From JAXLVB01 sp046329195 (GTDB taxonomy: Bacteria > Bacteroidota > Bacteroidia > Cytophagales > Spirosomataceae): DNA of 64,000 nt. The notes below the pieces were generated by a model. That model made no database searches and was not told the origin of the DNA. It saw only the letters and a list, made by a program, of their open reading frames with translations. The DNA lies in the NCBI GenBank assembly GCA_046329195.1, contig JAXLVB010000001.1, positions 124,001 through 188,000 of the forward strand. The letters run 5' to 3'. Each line of letters starts with the position of its first letter. Within the stretch, counting starts at the first letter, position 1. Positions 33,043 through 42,854 of this stretch are shown in pieces. The position numbers and the translations under genes are program-made.

Positions 33043-35139
33043 TTACGGCAATGCAAACGCCACGTACTGATTGCCTTTTTGAGTACCTAATTTAGTACCT
33101 CCACATGCCACTACAATGTACTGCTTGCCTTTGACTTCGTACGTGGCAGGCGTGGCAAAAGCTGCTGCCGGAAGCTTTGTTTCCCAGAGCAATGTACCTG
33201 TTTTTTTGTCGAAAGCCCTGAACATGCCGTCTTTGGTAGCTGCGATAAACAACAGCCCGCTGGCGGTGACTACTGGCCCGCCGTAGTTTTCGGTGCCCGT
33301 GTTGCGAATGCCTTTGGCTTTAAGACTTTCCTCTTCGCCAAACGGAATTCGCCAAAGGTATTCGCCCGTATTGAGGTTAATGGCATTAAGTGTACCCCAC
33401 GGTGGCGAAATGGCTGGTAAGCCTTTGCTGTCCAAAAATTTGTTATATCCAGTACTGCTAAACGGTATATAGGGCATTTTAGAAGTCGTACTACCACTTA
33501 CTTCTTTTTTTTCTTCACCAAACAAAAAGGCTACTAAGGCTTGTTTTTCAGCAGCACTAATTGCTGTAAAACCAGGCATCATGCCTTTGCCTGAGGTAAT
33601 AAGTTGCGACACAAAAGCTTTGTCTCGCTTGGTAGCAATATCAACCAACGACGGATACCCACTCTTGACGTTGCCTTTGCGATCGGCTTTATGGCAGGCA
33701 GCACACAGCGTAGTGTACATACGCTCACCAAGAGGTAAATGCGCCAGTTCGTCCTTCTTGGGGTTTTCCTTCATCGTCAGAATCCAAGCCATTTCGTTGC
33801 AGTTGGCATACATAATTCCATCGGGGTCCACGGCGGCCCCTCCCCATTCGGGACCACCATCATAGCCTGGCAAAATTACCGTTCCTTCTTTGCTGGGTGC
33901 AGCAAAACGTTGTTTACGGTACGTTTTGAAGGCTTTTACCAATTCCTCTCGGTTTTCGGCATAGGGACTGATGTCGTTTTCGGTGAGAGTATGAGCTTCT
34001 CTTGCCATCGGTGCAGGTTTGATCGGAACGGGCTGGGTAGGCCAGAGCAATTCGCCCGGAATATCCGATTGAGGAGCAGGCACTTCTTTAATTGGAAACA
34101 AAGGTTTGCCCGTAACTCTGTCAAAAACAAACACATACCCCTGTTTGCTTACCTGCGCCACAGCATCAATCCGTTTGCCATTGTGGTTGAGCGTCACCAA
34201 ATTAGGTGGAGCAGGATGGTCTCTGTCCCATACGTCATGGTGCATCGTTTGGTAGTGCCACAATCGCTTACCAGTACGTGCATCTAAGGCCAGCAAGCAA
34301 TTAGCAAAGAGGTTTTGACCATGACGATTACCGCCATAAAAATCATACGCTGCCGAGCCCGTAGGTACGTACACGATTCCTCTTTTGCGGTCAATAGCCA
34401 TCCCTGCCCAGTTGTTGGCGGCACCAACCTCAGTATTTTTGTAGGCGTTTTTAGGAAATGTGGCATAGCCGTATTCATTTGGGTACGGAATGGTGTGAAA
34501 AGTCCAGGCCAATTGACCTGTCTTTATATTGAAAGCCCGAATATCACCTGGCGCTGCGTCGGCGCCTTCCGATAGGCGTATGGGCATGATGATTAAATCT
34601 TCAAAAATAGTACCCGGTGTGTTGGAAACCATAAATTTGTTCTGGGCGATTTCGGGCAAGCCTGTATGCAAATCTACTTTCCCATTGGTACCAAACGAGG
34701 GGATTGCCTTTCCAGTTTTGGCATTGATAGCGTACAAATCGGCCCCAATGGTGTGTAAAATACGTTCATCGTCGCCTTCTTGCCAGTAGGCCACGCCTCG
34801 GCTGGTATTGGCCCAGCTTTTGAGAGGCTCTCCAAAGCGCCAAATTTCTTTGCCCGTAGCAGCATCCAAGGCAAATGCCTGCACCGACGATGTTACGCCA
34901 TACAACACCCCCTTGACCACAATCGGGTTTACCTGCATTTGGCCAGAGTCGGGGGTAGCGTAGGTCCAGGCTACTCGGAGCTTTTGCACGTTGTCGGCAG
35001 TGATTTGGCTTAGGGGCGAATAGTGATTGCGGTCAGGACCACCTAAGTACTCAGGCCATTCAATGTCGGATGATTGCCATTGGGCTGCTGCCAGCACGAC
35101 ACTTCCCATTACAACTAATGAAGCAGTCAGACGTTTCAT
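33043..35139 (-). CDS. PQQ-dependent dehydrogenase with cytochrome c insert
   Basis: 698 residues with a signal peptide (to about AAAQ). Propeller blades with tryptophan-docking motifs (ALDAATGKEIWRF, LLALDARTGKRLWHYQ, FDRVTGKPLF, AFDKKTGTLLWE) make the PQQ beta-propeller. An insert near residue 480 carries a CAACH haem c site and distal MPGFTAIS methionine, so the protein can pass electrons directly to a cytochrome c. Similar Bacteroidota proteins are annotated as quinoprotein glucose/alcohol dehydrogenases. The substrate is uncertain. No PQQ synthesis genes are in the window. Confidence 0.9.
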   Translation of the reverse strand: MKRLTASLVVMGSVVLAAAQWQSSDIEWPEYLGGPDRNHYSPLSQITADNVQKLRVAWTYATPDSGQMQVNPIVVKGVLYGVTSSVQAFALDAATGKEIWRFGEPLKSWANTSRGVAYWQEGDDERILHTIGADLYAINAKTGKAIPSFGTNGKVDLHTGLPEIAQNKFMVSNTPGTIFEDLIIMPIRLSEGADAAPGDIRAFNIKTGQLAWTFHTIPYPNEYGYATFPKNAYKNTEVGAANNWAGMAIDRKRGIVYVPTGSAAYDFYGGNRHGQNLFANCLLALDARTGKRLWHYQTMHHDVWDRDHPAPPNLVTLNHNGKRIDAVAQVSKQGYVFVFDRVTGKPLFPIKEVPAPQSDIPGELLWPTQPVPIKPAPMAREAHTLTENDISPYAENREELVKAFKTYRKQRFAAPSKEGTVILPGYDGGPEWGGAAVDPDGIMYANCNEMAWILTMKENPKKDELAHLPLGERMYTTLCAACHKADRKGNVKSGYPSLVDIATKRDKAFVSQLITSGKGMMPGFTAISAAEKQALVAFLFGEEKKEVSGSTTSKMPYIPFSSTGYNKFLDSKGLPAISPPWGTLNAINLNTGEYLWRIPFGEEESLKAKGIRNTGTENYGGPVVTASGLLFIAATKDGMFRAFDKKTGTLLWETKLPAAAFATPATYEVKGKQYIVVACGGTKLGTQKGNQYVAFALP

Positions 35140-35150
35140 AGTGGTTTAGA

Positions 35151-35180
35151 ATAAAAGAGGGCAAAACCACAGTTTTGCCC
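35151..35180 (-). terminator. Terminator after the M28 peptidase
   Basis: Stem GGGCAAAAC (35180-35172 on minus) with GTTTTGCCC (35167-35159), loop of 4, followed by CTCTTTTAT. It lies 19 nt before the PQQ dehydrogenase ATG, so that gene either reads through it or has a very close start. Confidence 0.8.
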
Positions 35181-35234
35181 TTGATAGATTCACAAATCTA
35201 TGACTTTTTGTAGTAAAACAATAGCCCCGAAAGT

Positions 35235-36733
35235 CTATTTCCCGTACAGTTCGGCATAGGCTTTTTCGTACTTGTCACCTGGAGCCCATTTGGGGGCAGT
35301 AGCTCGGTCGGCAATGAGCCGAGCGGTGTGTACATACGCCTGACAGTATTTGAGCAGATAGCCGAAACTGATGGTTTCGGGGTTGTCGGTAGCTTGATGA
35401 TAAAACTTCATGATTTCGGCGTCAAACTTTCGGAAACCTAACGAATAGGTAGGAGCAGGGATTCCTTTGGCGGCAAAACTCACATTATCCGAACGGTCAA
35501 ATAGGTTTTGTTCGGGAGCAGGGTCGTCGTTTACGGTAAGGCCAAAGGCTTGGCATCCTTGTTCGATCTCGGTTTTGGCATCGGTGCGGTTCAGGCCAAT
35601 CATGGTCACCAACGTAGTGTCTGAATACCCAGCGCCATCGCAATTGAGGTTATAAACACATTGTTTGAATGGCACCAGCGGGTGGTCGGCATAGTAACGG
35701 CTGCCCAACAGGCCGATTTCTTCGGCAGTGAAGCCCAGCAAAAGCACCGAACGCTTTGGTTTTTGTTCGCTTAATGCTTGCGCAGCCATTAGTACGGCTA
35801 CCGTACCAAAGGCATTGTCACGAGTGCCGTTAAAGATACTGTCGCTAGCCGAGAACGTATTGCCGCCATTTTTGCCCGTGCCTACGTGGTCGTAGTGCGC
35901 CGAAAGAATCACATACTCGTTTTTGAGTTGAGGGTCAGCACCTTCGATAATGCCAGCCACGTTGTAAGAACGCACTGGCTTACGGGTTTGTCCGGCAAAA
36001 CGCATTGTAATGCTACGTAAGTCGTTGGGTAACGACTTCTTGGCTTGTCCACTTATCCACACGTGTGGAATACTGCTGTGGGTAGTTTCGCCAGCTAAGT
36101 TCAACCGGTCACTTCCAAAGTAGCGAAGCACCGTTTGCCAAGGCATAGGCAAGGTAAAGATTTCTATTAAGGCTGCCGCCCCTTTTTCGGCGGCGAGTTT
36201 CATTTTCTGCTCCGAAGCTCGTAGGTTTTCGCCAGGTGTTTTGGCATCGGGTGTTCCTAACGACGCCACCACTACTTTACCTTTTACATCAATGTCTTTG
36301 TAGTCTCATATCCCTTGCCGTCGGCCCAGCCATAGCCCACAAACACTACGGGGGCGTTGGTCAGGTCGGCTTTTGATTCAGACACAACGATAAACTGCTT
36401 GCTGAGTTGTAGGGTATCGTTTCCGGCCAAAATCATACCTTCTTTGCTGCTTCGTATTTGCTCAAATGGAACCAATTGTAGGTAATCGTTGCCGTTGGCG
36501 GGCTTGAGACCCAATTTACGAAACTGCTCGGCTATGTATCGAGCTGCCACCAAGTTGCCTTGTTCGCCGGTGCGTCGGCCCATCATTTCGTCTGATGCCA
36601 AGAATCGAATATGGGCTTCTGGTTCACTTTGGGCAAAAGCCATTTCGGGAAATTTGTTCTTTTTTCGTTGTGCCGAAGCAGTCAAACTCAGGCTGCTTAT
36701 CGCCAAAATCAGGGCGAAAATTCGTACGGTCAT
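35235..36733 (-). pseudogene. Secreted M28-family aminopeptidase disrupted by a frameshift
   Basis: Two adjacent open frames together give one M28 peptidase of about 500 residues. The first (36733-36284) has the signal peptide, ASDEMMGRRTGE and ends prematurely after VVFVGYGWADGKGYE. The second (to 35235) carries the catalytic half: SAHYDHVG, NGTRDNAFG, GFTAEEIGLLGS, NCDGAGYS and FYHQATDN, i.e. the zinc ligands. The frame change occurs at about 36303-36308, where a single missing G (GAGAC instead of GAGGAC) would explain it. It may be a real pseudogene, a recent mutation or a sequencing error. An internal GTG could start the second half, but it would lack export and part of the fold. Confidence 0.85.
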
Positions 36734-37104
36734 GTTGATAAGTGATTAGATTTTGAGGTAAATATACAACTTATTCACTATTGGCTACGCAAATCGGCTT
36801 GTTCGCCTAAGTTGTCTTGGGTCGGTGGTTTATTTTCTTCAAGTTTAGCCATTGTTCTTGTTGTAACTTTTTGATAGTTACCATGTTAGTTCATTCTGCT
36901 CTAGTCCAGAAAACCATCGTAAATCATGGCCATCTTGCATAGAATAGGTTTGTGATAATACAGCGTACAGCTAGTTTATTAGAGGATTTCTTGAAGAGAT
37001 TAACGTTCACTAAGTAGCTGGCTATTAATTTTTTACAAATCACCAACGCCCCATTCGCAGTATCAGTGCTTATGACGCAGCTCTATGTAAACTTTCACGA
37101 ATGT
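36734..37104. other. Intergenic region between divergent genes
   Basis: No gene, hairpin or repeat I can support before the lipoprotein promoter at 37105. AT-rich. Confidence 0.4.
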
Positions 37105-37135
37105 TTTGCGAATTCAAAATCGCCCTCTATTTTTG
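37105..37135 (+). promoter_or_regulatory. Promoter of the small lipoprotein gene
   Basis: TTTG (37105-37108), 19 nt, TATTTTTG (37128-37135). An exact match in both elements and spacing; transcript start near 37142, 19 nt before ATG 37161. Confidence 0.8.
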
Positions 37136-37160
37136 TACAAAATTTAGAATCATCCTTACT

Positions 37161-37412
37161 ATGAATCGCAAATACTTGTTCGCCGTAGCACTTTCTGCTG
37201 TACTATTAGGTGCTTGTGACTATCAGAAGAATAACACTATCAAGCAGGCAGACCTTCATGCTGGTGATACTTATGTGTATGGCGTACACCCTGATAGTGC
37301 GGCTCGTCAGACTAAGAATAAGTACACCGAAAACCCTGACAACGAAGCTCGTACTCAGAAAATCAGAGAAAAACTGACAGCGGGTGCCAGCGAAATCGCC
37401 AAAGGGAACTAA
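37161..37412 (+). CDS. Small lipoprotein
   Basis: 83 residues from ATG 37161, the start dictated by the promoter at 37105-37135. Lipobox LLGAC at about residues 16-20, so the mature protein is a 64-residue lipid-anchored peptide starting CDYQKNN. The rest is polar and charged (YVYGVHPDSAARQ, then TENPDNEARTQKIREKL). No family recognised. Closed by a terminator 88 nt downstream. Confidence 0.85.
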   Translation: MNRKYLFAVALSAVLLGACDYQKNNTIKQADLHAGDTYVYGVHPDSAARQTKNKYTENPDNEARTQKIREKLTAGASEIAKGN

Positions 37413-37497
37413 TTGCGGAAAGCGTGCCGTTGAATGGACAAATAGCTTTGTCTATGGCCGCTCAATAAAGCCTTGTATTCATTTCTTTTTGATAGTA

Positions 37498-37528
37498 AAG
37501 GCGGTGCAGCACTGTGCCGCTTTTTTTT
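37498..37528 (+). terminator. Terminator after the small lipoprotein
   Basis: Stem GCGGTGCAG (37501-37509) with CTGTGCCGC (37512-37520), two wobble pairs, followed by eight Ts. Confidence 0.85.
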
Positions 37529-37600
37529 CATAATAGCGGTTGAGCATTAACGGTAGAGGACGAACGGACAACCCAATAACCCATAACGGATAACGAATCC

Positions 37601-38668
37601 ATGAACATTGCTCTCATCACAGGTTCGGCAGGATTAATCGGTAGCGAATCAGTTGCTTTTTTTGCCGATAAGTTTGATTTAGTGGTTGGTATTGATAATA
37701 ACCTTCGTCAGTATTTTTTTGGTCAAGAAGCCTCTACCGACTGGAACCGAGGCCGACTAGAAGAACGCTATCCTAATTACCGCCACAAAAACGCCGACAT
37801 TCGGTCGGTAGAGCAATTGGAGGTCATTTTTCAAGAGTATGGCTCCGACATCAAGTTGGTGGTGCATACCGCCGCCCAACCTAGCCACGACTGGGCAGCC
37901 AAAGAGCCGTTTACCGATTTTTCGGTCAATGCTAATGGCACGCTCAACTTACTAGAAATGACTCGTTTGCACTGCCCAGAAGCCGTGTTTATCTTTACTT
38001 CGACCAATAAAGTGTATGGCGATAACCCTAATTTCTTGCCGCTGGTCGAAACCGAAACTCGCTGGGAAATAGATGCTTCGCACCCCTATTTTGAGCATGG
38101 CATTGACGAACACATGAGCCTTGACCAAACCAAGCACTCGTTATTTGGGGCTTCAAAAGTAGCTGCTGATATACTGGTACAAGAATACGGTCGTTATTTT
38201 GGTATGAAAACGGGTACGTTCCGAGGTGGCTGTCTTACAGGGCCCAACCACTCAGGTACACAGTTGCACGGATTCTTGGCGTACTTGATGAAGTGTGCCA
38301 TTACAGGCAATCACTACACGATATTTGGCTACAAAGGCAAACAAGTGCGTGACAATATCCACAGCCACGATTTGGTGAATATGTTCTGGCATTTTTACCA
38401 GAACCCTCGTGCGGGCGAAGTCTATAACGCAGGCGGAGGGCGTTTCGCCAATGTGTCGATGCTCGAAGCCATTGCCATTTGTGAGGAGATTACAGGTAAC
38501 AAAATGAGTTTTAGTTATTCTGAAACTAACCGAATTGGCGACCACATTTGGTACATCAGTGACTTGTCGAAATTCAAAAACCACTATCCAGACTGGAATT
38601 GGACGTATGGCATTCACGAAACACTTGTCCAAATCCACGATGGTATCACCAGCCGACTATCTGTATAG
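37601..38668 (+). CDS. NAD-dependent sugar epimerase (CDP-paratose/tyvelose 2-epimerase-like)
   Basis: 355 residues, extended SDR fold. The N-terminus ITGSAGLIGSE gives the GxxGxxG NAD site, DNN(L)R matches the CDP-paratose 2-epimerase group, and TAAQPSHDWA and FTSTNKVYGD follow. The usual catalytic YxxxK is F-G-A-S-K (HSLFGASKVAAD), so Tyr is replaced by Phe. GGCLTGPNHSG and RDNIHSHDLV complete the family blocks. It opens a three-gene sugar cluster with two glycosyltransferases (29 bp to the next start). The nucleotide-sugar substrate is not known. Confidence 0.87.
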   Translation: MNIALITGSAGLIGSESVAFFADKFDLVVGIDNNLRQYFFGQEASTDWNRGRLEERYPNYRHKNADIRSVEQLEVIFQEYGSDIKLVVHTAAQPSHDWAAKEPFTDFSVNANGTLNLLEMTRLHCPEAVFIFTSTNKVYGDNPNFLPLVETETRWEIDASHPYFEHGIDEHMSLDQTKHSLFGASKVAADILVQEYGRYFGMKTGTFRGGCLTGPNHSGTQLHGFLAYLMKCAITGNHYTIFGYKGKQVRDNIHSHDLVNMFWHFYQNPRAGEVYNAGGGRFANVSMLEAIAICEEITGNKMSFSYSETNRIGDHIWYISDLSKFKNHYPDWNWTYGIHETLVQIHDGITSRLSV

Positions 38669-38696
38669 CATACGGCTTGTCTAAGCATCGTTGCTC

Positions 38697-40370
38697 ATGG
38701 GGTTTTCATTTGATTTCCAACCAACGCTTTACTGGCTCTTAGGGTTAGGAAGCCTCATTCTGCTGGGCGGATTGAGCGTGAGCGCATTGCTGAAACCAAG
38801 TTTCAAAATCTCCGATACTGCGTTTTTAGGACTGGCCTTAGTGGTGCTTGTGATGATGCGCCTGCCCGTCATCTTGTTTAATCAAGAACTTGACCCCGAC
38901 GAAAGCCAAAATCTGTCACACGCCATTACGCTTTGGGTGGACCCCGTATATTGGCGTTCGGTGGACGGTACTACCATAGGCCCTTTAGACCAATACATTT
39001 TATTGCTGCCCAAGTTGTTGGGGCTTCCGTTTGACTACACCACGGCTCGCTGGGTCGGCTTGGGTTGCATAGTGATAGCGATTGGCTTCTTTTACTTTGC
39101 GGTCAAATTGCTTTATAGTCAGACGGTTGCTCGTCTAGCGATCTTGCCTGTGGTAGCGTTGTTGGCGTTTACCCAGCACAATGGGTTTGTACACTATTCG
39201 AGTGAGCACGTCCCGTTGGCGCTGTTGAGTTGGTTGCTGTGGCTTTTTGCCCGAATCATCACCAACCAAGGTAGCTATTACCGAAAGTTTTTTTGGCTGG
39301 GTTTTTTAAGTGGCCTTACCCCCTTTGGCAAGTTGCAGGCCGTTCCTCCTATTGCTGCGATTATCCTGTTTATTTTGATATGGCTCTACCGAGAGCGCAG
39401 ACTCCAGCGAGTTCGCTCTTTTGAACGAACAGTGCTTTTTCTATTAGCGGGAGGCTTAGTTTTTCCTGTATTTGCTATGGCCATTACGTTGTACTGGGGT
39501 GTTTTTCAGGATTTTATCAAGTTTTATATCGGTGCTAATTCTCTGTATGGTAGTGGGTTGTCTTTGGCTGACGGAATAAAGCGCTTACCTATATATTTTC
39601 AGAAAATTGCAGAATTTAATTGGTTTGTACGAGTAAGCTTACTGACAGGAGCCATTGGTTTGGTCGCCTCGATGCGTAGCCCGCTCGGCGACCGAAACCG
39701 TAGCTTTATCACAACGTTCTCGTTAGTTTGGCTGATTGCTTCGTTAGTTGCAGTACTCAAGCCAGGCAATGAATTTACGCATTACCTGTTGTTTTTGATT
39801 TTTCCGTTTTCGCTAATTAACGCTTGGGGATTTTCTAAAATCATTCAGTGGCTTACGGACAAAGGGCAAGTACTTATTCCAGCTGGAATGATGGCCATTG
39901 TGCTTGCCGTTACCACGATTCAGAGTTTGAGTAAAAAACCAATGAATCGGTACGTATCGAGTCCGATGGTAAATCGAGCCTTGCCTACTTCGAAGGTTAC
40001 CAAAACGATCCAACAATATGCTCAACCGGGCGACACCCTTACCGTATGGGGTTGGATGTGTCGGTATTATGTACAGACCCAAATGGTAGAGGGCACCGCC
40101 GAGAACCATACCGAACGCTGTGTATTTCAGCATCCTATGCGAGACGAATACAGAGATCGGTTTATGAAAAATATAGAACAAAACCGACCCAAAGTCTTTG
40201 TAGATGCTACGGGTCCCAATAATCAATGGTTGGTTGACCGAGCCACTCAAGGGCACGAGTGCTTCCCCGAACTCAAAGAATTCATCAAAACGCATTACCT
40301 TTACGTCGAGATGGTAGAAGAAACCCGTATTTATGTGCGTAAAAAGTCTTTTGCCAACGCTCGTCAGTAA
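38697..40370 (+). CDS. Polytopic membrane glycosyltransferase (ArnT/PMT-like, GT39/GT83 type)
   Basis: 557 residues from ATG 38697. Many transmembrane helices (about 10-12). The first periplasmic loop has NQELDPDESQNLSHA with the acidic DPDE motif expected for GT-C enzymes using a polyprenyl-phosphate sugar donor. A C-terminal soluble region (from about 430) includes YAQPGDTLTVWGW. It likely transfers a sugar from undecaprenyl phosphate to a surface glycan or protein, with the donor made by the GT2 gene downstream. Confidence 0.8.
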   Translation: MGFSFDFQPTLYWLLGLGSLILLGGLSVSALLKPSFKISDTAFLGLALVVLVMMRLPVILFNQELDPDESQNLSHAITLWVDPVYWRSVDGTTIGPLDQYILLLPKLLGLPFDYTTARWVGLGCIVIAIGFFYFAVKLLYSQTVARLAILPVVALLAFTQHNGFVHYSSEHVPLALLSWLLWLFARIITNQGSYYRKFFWLGFLSGLTPFGKLQAVPPIAAIILFILIWLYRERRLQRVRSFERTVLFLLAGGLVFPVFAMAITLYWGVFQDFIKFYIGANSLYGSGLSLADGIKRLPIYFQKIAEFNWFVRVSLLTGAIGLVASMRSPLGDRNRSFITTFSLVWLIASLVAVLKPGNEFTHYLLFLIFPFSLINAWGFSKIIQWLTDKGQVLIPAGMMAIVLAVTTIQSLSKKPMNRYVSSPMVNRALPTSKVTKTIQQYAQPGDTLTVWGWMCRYYVQTQMVEGTAENHTERCVFQHPMRDEYRDRFMKNIEQNRPKVFVDATGPNNQWLVDRATQGHECFPELKEFIKTHYLYVEMVEETRIYVRKKSFANARQ

Positions 40371-40431
40371 CGTCAACCCAACTAATCGCCATTGTTTGGC
40401 AAAATAGCCTACATTTCCAAGCCATCATTGC

Positions 40432-41208
40432 ATGAAACTGAGTATCGTTATCCCTGCTTACAACGAACAAGATTCGATTCCTGAAACCCTTCGCACCCTC
40501 TATGCTACCTTGCAGCGAGAAGGAATTGAGCACGAAATCTGCGTAACCAACGATAATTCAAAAGACCGTACCGAACAAGTACTACAAGAATTGCAGCAGG
40601 AGATTCCGACCTTGGTTTATCATACCAACCCAGGTCCTAATGGTTTTGGCTATGCGGTTCGGTATGGCTTGGAGCGTTTTTCGGGCGACTGCGTGGCCGT
40701 GATGATGGCCGACCTCTCTGACGACCCCGACGACTTGGTGAAGTTTTACCGAACCATGATTGAGCAAGATGTGGACTGCGTGTTTGGTTCTCGATTCAGC
40801 AAAGGCGGTAAAGTGATAGATTACCCGCAAGTTAAGCTGATTATCAACCGTTTGGCCAATTTTATTGTGCGGCTTATGACGGGGATTCCTTACAACGATA
40901 CCACCAACGCCTTCAAGCTGTATCGAAGAGAGACCATTGAGGGAGTAAAGCCCTTTTTGGCTCCGCACTTCAACCTTACAGTAGAGCTACCGCTCAAAGC
41001 TTATGTGCGGGGCTACTCGTTTGCGATTGTACCTAACTCATGGCGCAACCGCAAGTACGGCGAATCGAAGCTCAAAATCAAAGAAATGGGCAGCCGCTAC
41101 TTCTTTATTGTGCTCTATTGCATGATTGAAAAATTCTTCTCTCGGGGCGACTACCACAAGAACCAACGCCCCAAGAAAAACCCTCGCCCTGTGCAAGTTC
41201 CCGAGTAA
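40432..41208 (+). CDS. GT2 polyprenol-phosphate-sugar synthase (DPM1-like)
   Basis: 258 residues. Family 2 GT-A enzyme: LSIVIPAYNEQDSI, DNSKDRTEQVL and the metal-binding MADLSDDPDDL. There are no C-terminal transmembrane helices, as in soluble DPM1. NDTTNAFKLYRRE and the YGESKLKIKEMG end are typical. Probably loads the sugar onto polyprenyl phosphate for the membrane transferase just upstream (61 bp), forming a donor-transfer pair. Confidence 0.9.
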   Translation: MKLSIVIPAYNEQDSIPETLRTLYATLQREGIEHEICVTNDNSKDRTEQVLQELQQEIPTLVYHTNPGPNGFGYAVRYGLERFSGDCVAVMMADLSDDPDDLVKFYRTMIEQDVDCVFGSRFSKGGKVIDYPQVKLIINRLANFIVRLMTGIPYNDTTNAFKLYRRETIEGVKPFLAPHFNLTVELPLKAYVRGYSFAIVPNSWRNRKYGESKLKIKEMGSRYFFIVLYCMIEKFFSRGDYHKNQRPKKNPRPVQVPE

Positions 41209-41409
41209 AATCGGCCATGTTAAAAACTCTTAAATTTGCATTTCGTTCTGATTTCTTGCTTACCTTAGCGCTACTGAGTAAAAGTAGCGTGAAGAAACTG
41301 TCAGGTACTTTCGGTGGAACAATAGGCAATTTTCGGAGTAAGCGCAGCATTAGGTTCCATAGGAGTAGCCGTTGGTAGTTAAGGCGTTTACTTAGAACAT
41401 CACCAAGCC

Positions 41410-42180
41410 ATGGCAACACACTATAAATCCATTCTCTTTTTTGTGCTCGCAGCAGGGCTCCTCTCCTGCGCTGAGCCTCTGTATCAGCTGAATCCTACGG
41501 CCAACGAGTACATCTATAACGAAGGGCGCAAGGTAGTCAAGCAAGCCAAAGATGACATCAAGATTGTTACGTCATTTGACGGCGAATTTGAGCGGTATTT
41601 GGTTTTTGATACTGAGTTGTTCAATCAGACCGACCATGCTATTGAGGTGAAGCCTTCCGATTTTGTAGCTTTTCCGTTAGACAAAAATCGAGATACCCTT
41701 CGCAACGAGCGCTTTCCCGACTATCCGCTTGTGTATAGCGCTGCTGACCCCGACCAAAAAATCATAGAAACCGAAGAAAACTTACGCAAAGCCAAACGCC
41801 AGCATACCTTCGCCACGGTGCTCAACGTGGTGCTGTTGGTAGCCAATGCCGCCAGCGACGTGTCGTCGTCTAACAAAGCTCGGTCTTCGGGCGATTGGAT
41901 GCGAAACCGCATCACGCACGACACCAATTATCAGCTTCTGGCCGTGAAGCAGTCTGTTGACGATGCTACTTATGTACATCGGATGGAGCGACTTCAGTAT
42001 GAGCGAGGCAACTGGGAGGCCGAACCGTTTCGGAAGCAGACCCTCTCACCGGGTACATCAATCAGAGGGCGTATTTATGTGCCCAAAAAGCGAGAAGCCG
42101 CCTATTGGTTATTTAACTACCCGCTTGCCAATGGCGCTATTTCGTTTGAATTTGAGCAGATTACTTCGCCACGGCCTTGA
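41410..42180 (+). CDS. Lipoprotein of unknown function
   Basis: 256 residues with lipobox LLSC at about 17-20 (mature start CAEPLYQLNP). The body is predicted beta-rich with a conserved-looking DGEFERYLVFDTELFN segment, then a hydrophobic stretch near 135 (HTFATVLNVVLLVANAA). That could be an extra membrane helix. It ends in SFEFEQIT. No family recognised. It precedes the ABC genes by 35 bp and may belong to their transcript. A TAAATTTG at 41232 is a candidate promoter. Confidence 0.8.
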   Translation: MATHYKSILFFVLAAGLLSCAEPLYQLNPTANEYIYNEGRKVVKQAKDDIKIVTSFDGEFERYLVFDTELFNQTDHAIEVKPSDFVAFPLDKNRDTLRNERFPDYPLVYSAADPDQKIIETEENLRKAKRQHTFATVLNVVLLVANAASDVSSSNKARSSGDWMRNRITHDTNYQLLAVKQSVDDATYVHRMERLQYERGNWEAEPFRKQTLSPGTSIRGRIYVPKKREAAYWLFNYPLANGAISFEFEQITSPRP

Positions 42181-42215
42181 GGTTCGTTTTAAATCCAAAA
42201 ACCAGCCAACGGGGT

Positions 42216-42854
42216 ATGCTTTCGCTCAACAACTTCTCCAAATCGTATGGAAGTATCGAGGTACTGAGGGTAAACCACCTGCTGCTTGAGTCTGGTATTT
42301 TTTGGGTCAAGGGCGAGAATGGTTCGGGCAAAAGTACGTTTTTAAAAGCAGTGGCGGGCATCATTGACTGCAAGGGTACTATCCAGATTGAAAATACCAT
42401 TGATAGCAAAACTGACGTGGTGGCGTATCGTAAGCGTGTCAATTTTGCCGAAGCCGAGGCTAACTTCCCCACTTTTCTGACAGGCTTCGATTTGATTCGG
42501 CTTTTTGCAGAGGCAAAAGGGGCGATGTCCTCTCAGGTCGAATATTATGTAACAACCATGAACATGAACGAATACATCCACGATTTAGTGGGTACGTATT
42601 CGAGTGGGATGCTTAAAAAGTTGTCCATTGTGTTGGCGTTTTTAGGAAATCCAACCGTCATTTTGTTAGACGAACCTCTCATTACGCTTGACCAAGAGGC
42701 CATTAGTGTTGTGTATCAGTGGATTAAAGAACGTTTTCAGCACCACCAAGTTAGTTTTTTGATTAGCTCACACCAAGCCTTAGCGTTGGACAACGACCTC
42801 GAAGTCAGAACCTTATTAGTACAAAACCATACCTTAAACCTGCTCCCTTTGTGA
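42216..42854 (+). CDS. ABC transporter ATP-binding protein
   Basis: 212 residues from ATG 42216 (a TTG at 42177 overlaps the previous gene's stop). Walker A GENGSGKST at about 31-39, degenerate signature YSSGMLKK, Walker B VILLDEP, and a switch His in ISSHQALAL. The shortness and signature resemble small ABC exporters of Bacteroidota rather than importers. Its stop overlaps the permease start (GTGA). Likely drives export with the next gene. Confidence 0.9.
   Translation: MLSLNNFSKSYGSIEVLRVNHLLLESGIFWVKGENGSGKSTFLKAVAGIIDCKGTIQIENTIDSKTDVVAYRKRVNFAEAEANFPTFLTGFDLIRLFAEAKGAMSSQVEYYVTTMNMNEYIHDLVGTYSSGMLKKLSIVLAFLGNPTVILLDEPLITLDQEAISVVYQWIKERFQHHQVSFLISSHQALALDNDLEVRTLLVQNHTLNLLPL

Noticed and set aside
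41217..41381. 54-codon basic open frame before the 41.4-kb lipoprotein
   Set aside because: A good -7 element (TAAATTTG at 41232) lies inside it, so it would not be transcribed intact, and the composition is unlike a real protein.
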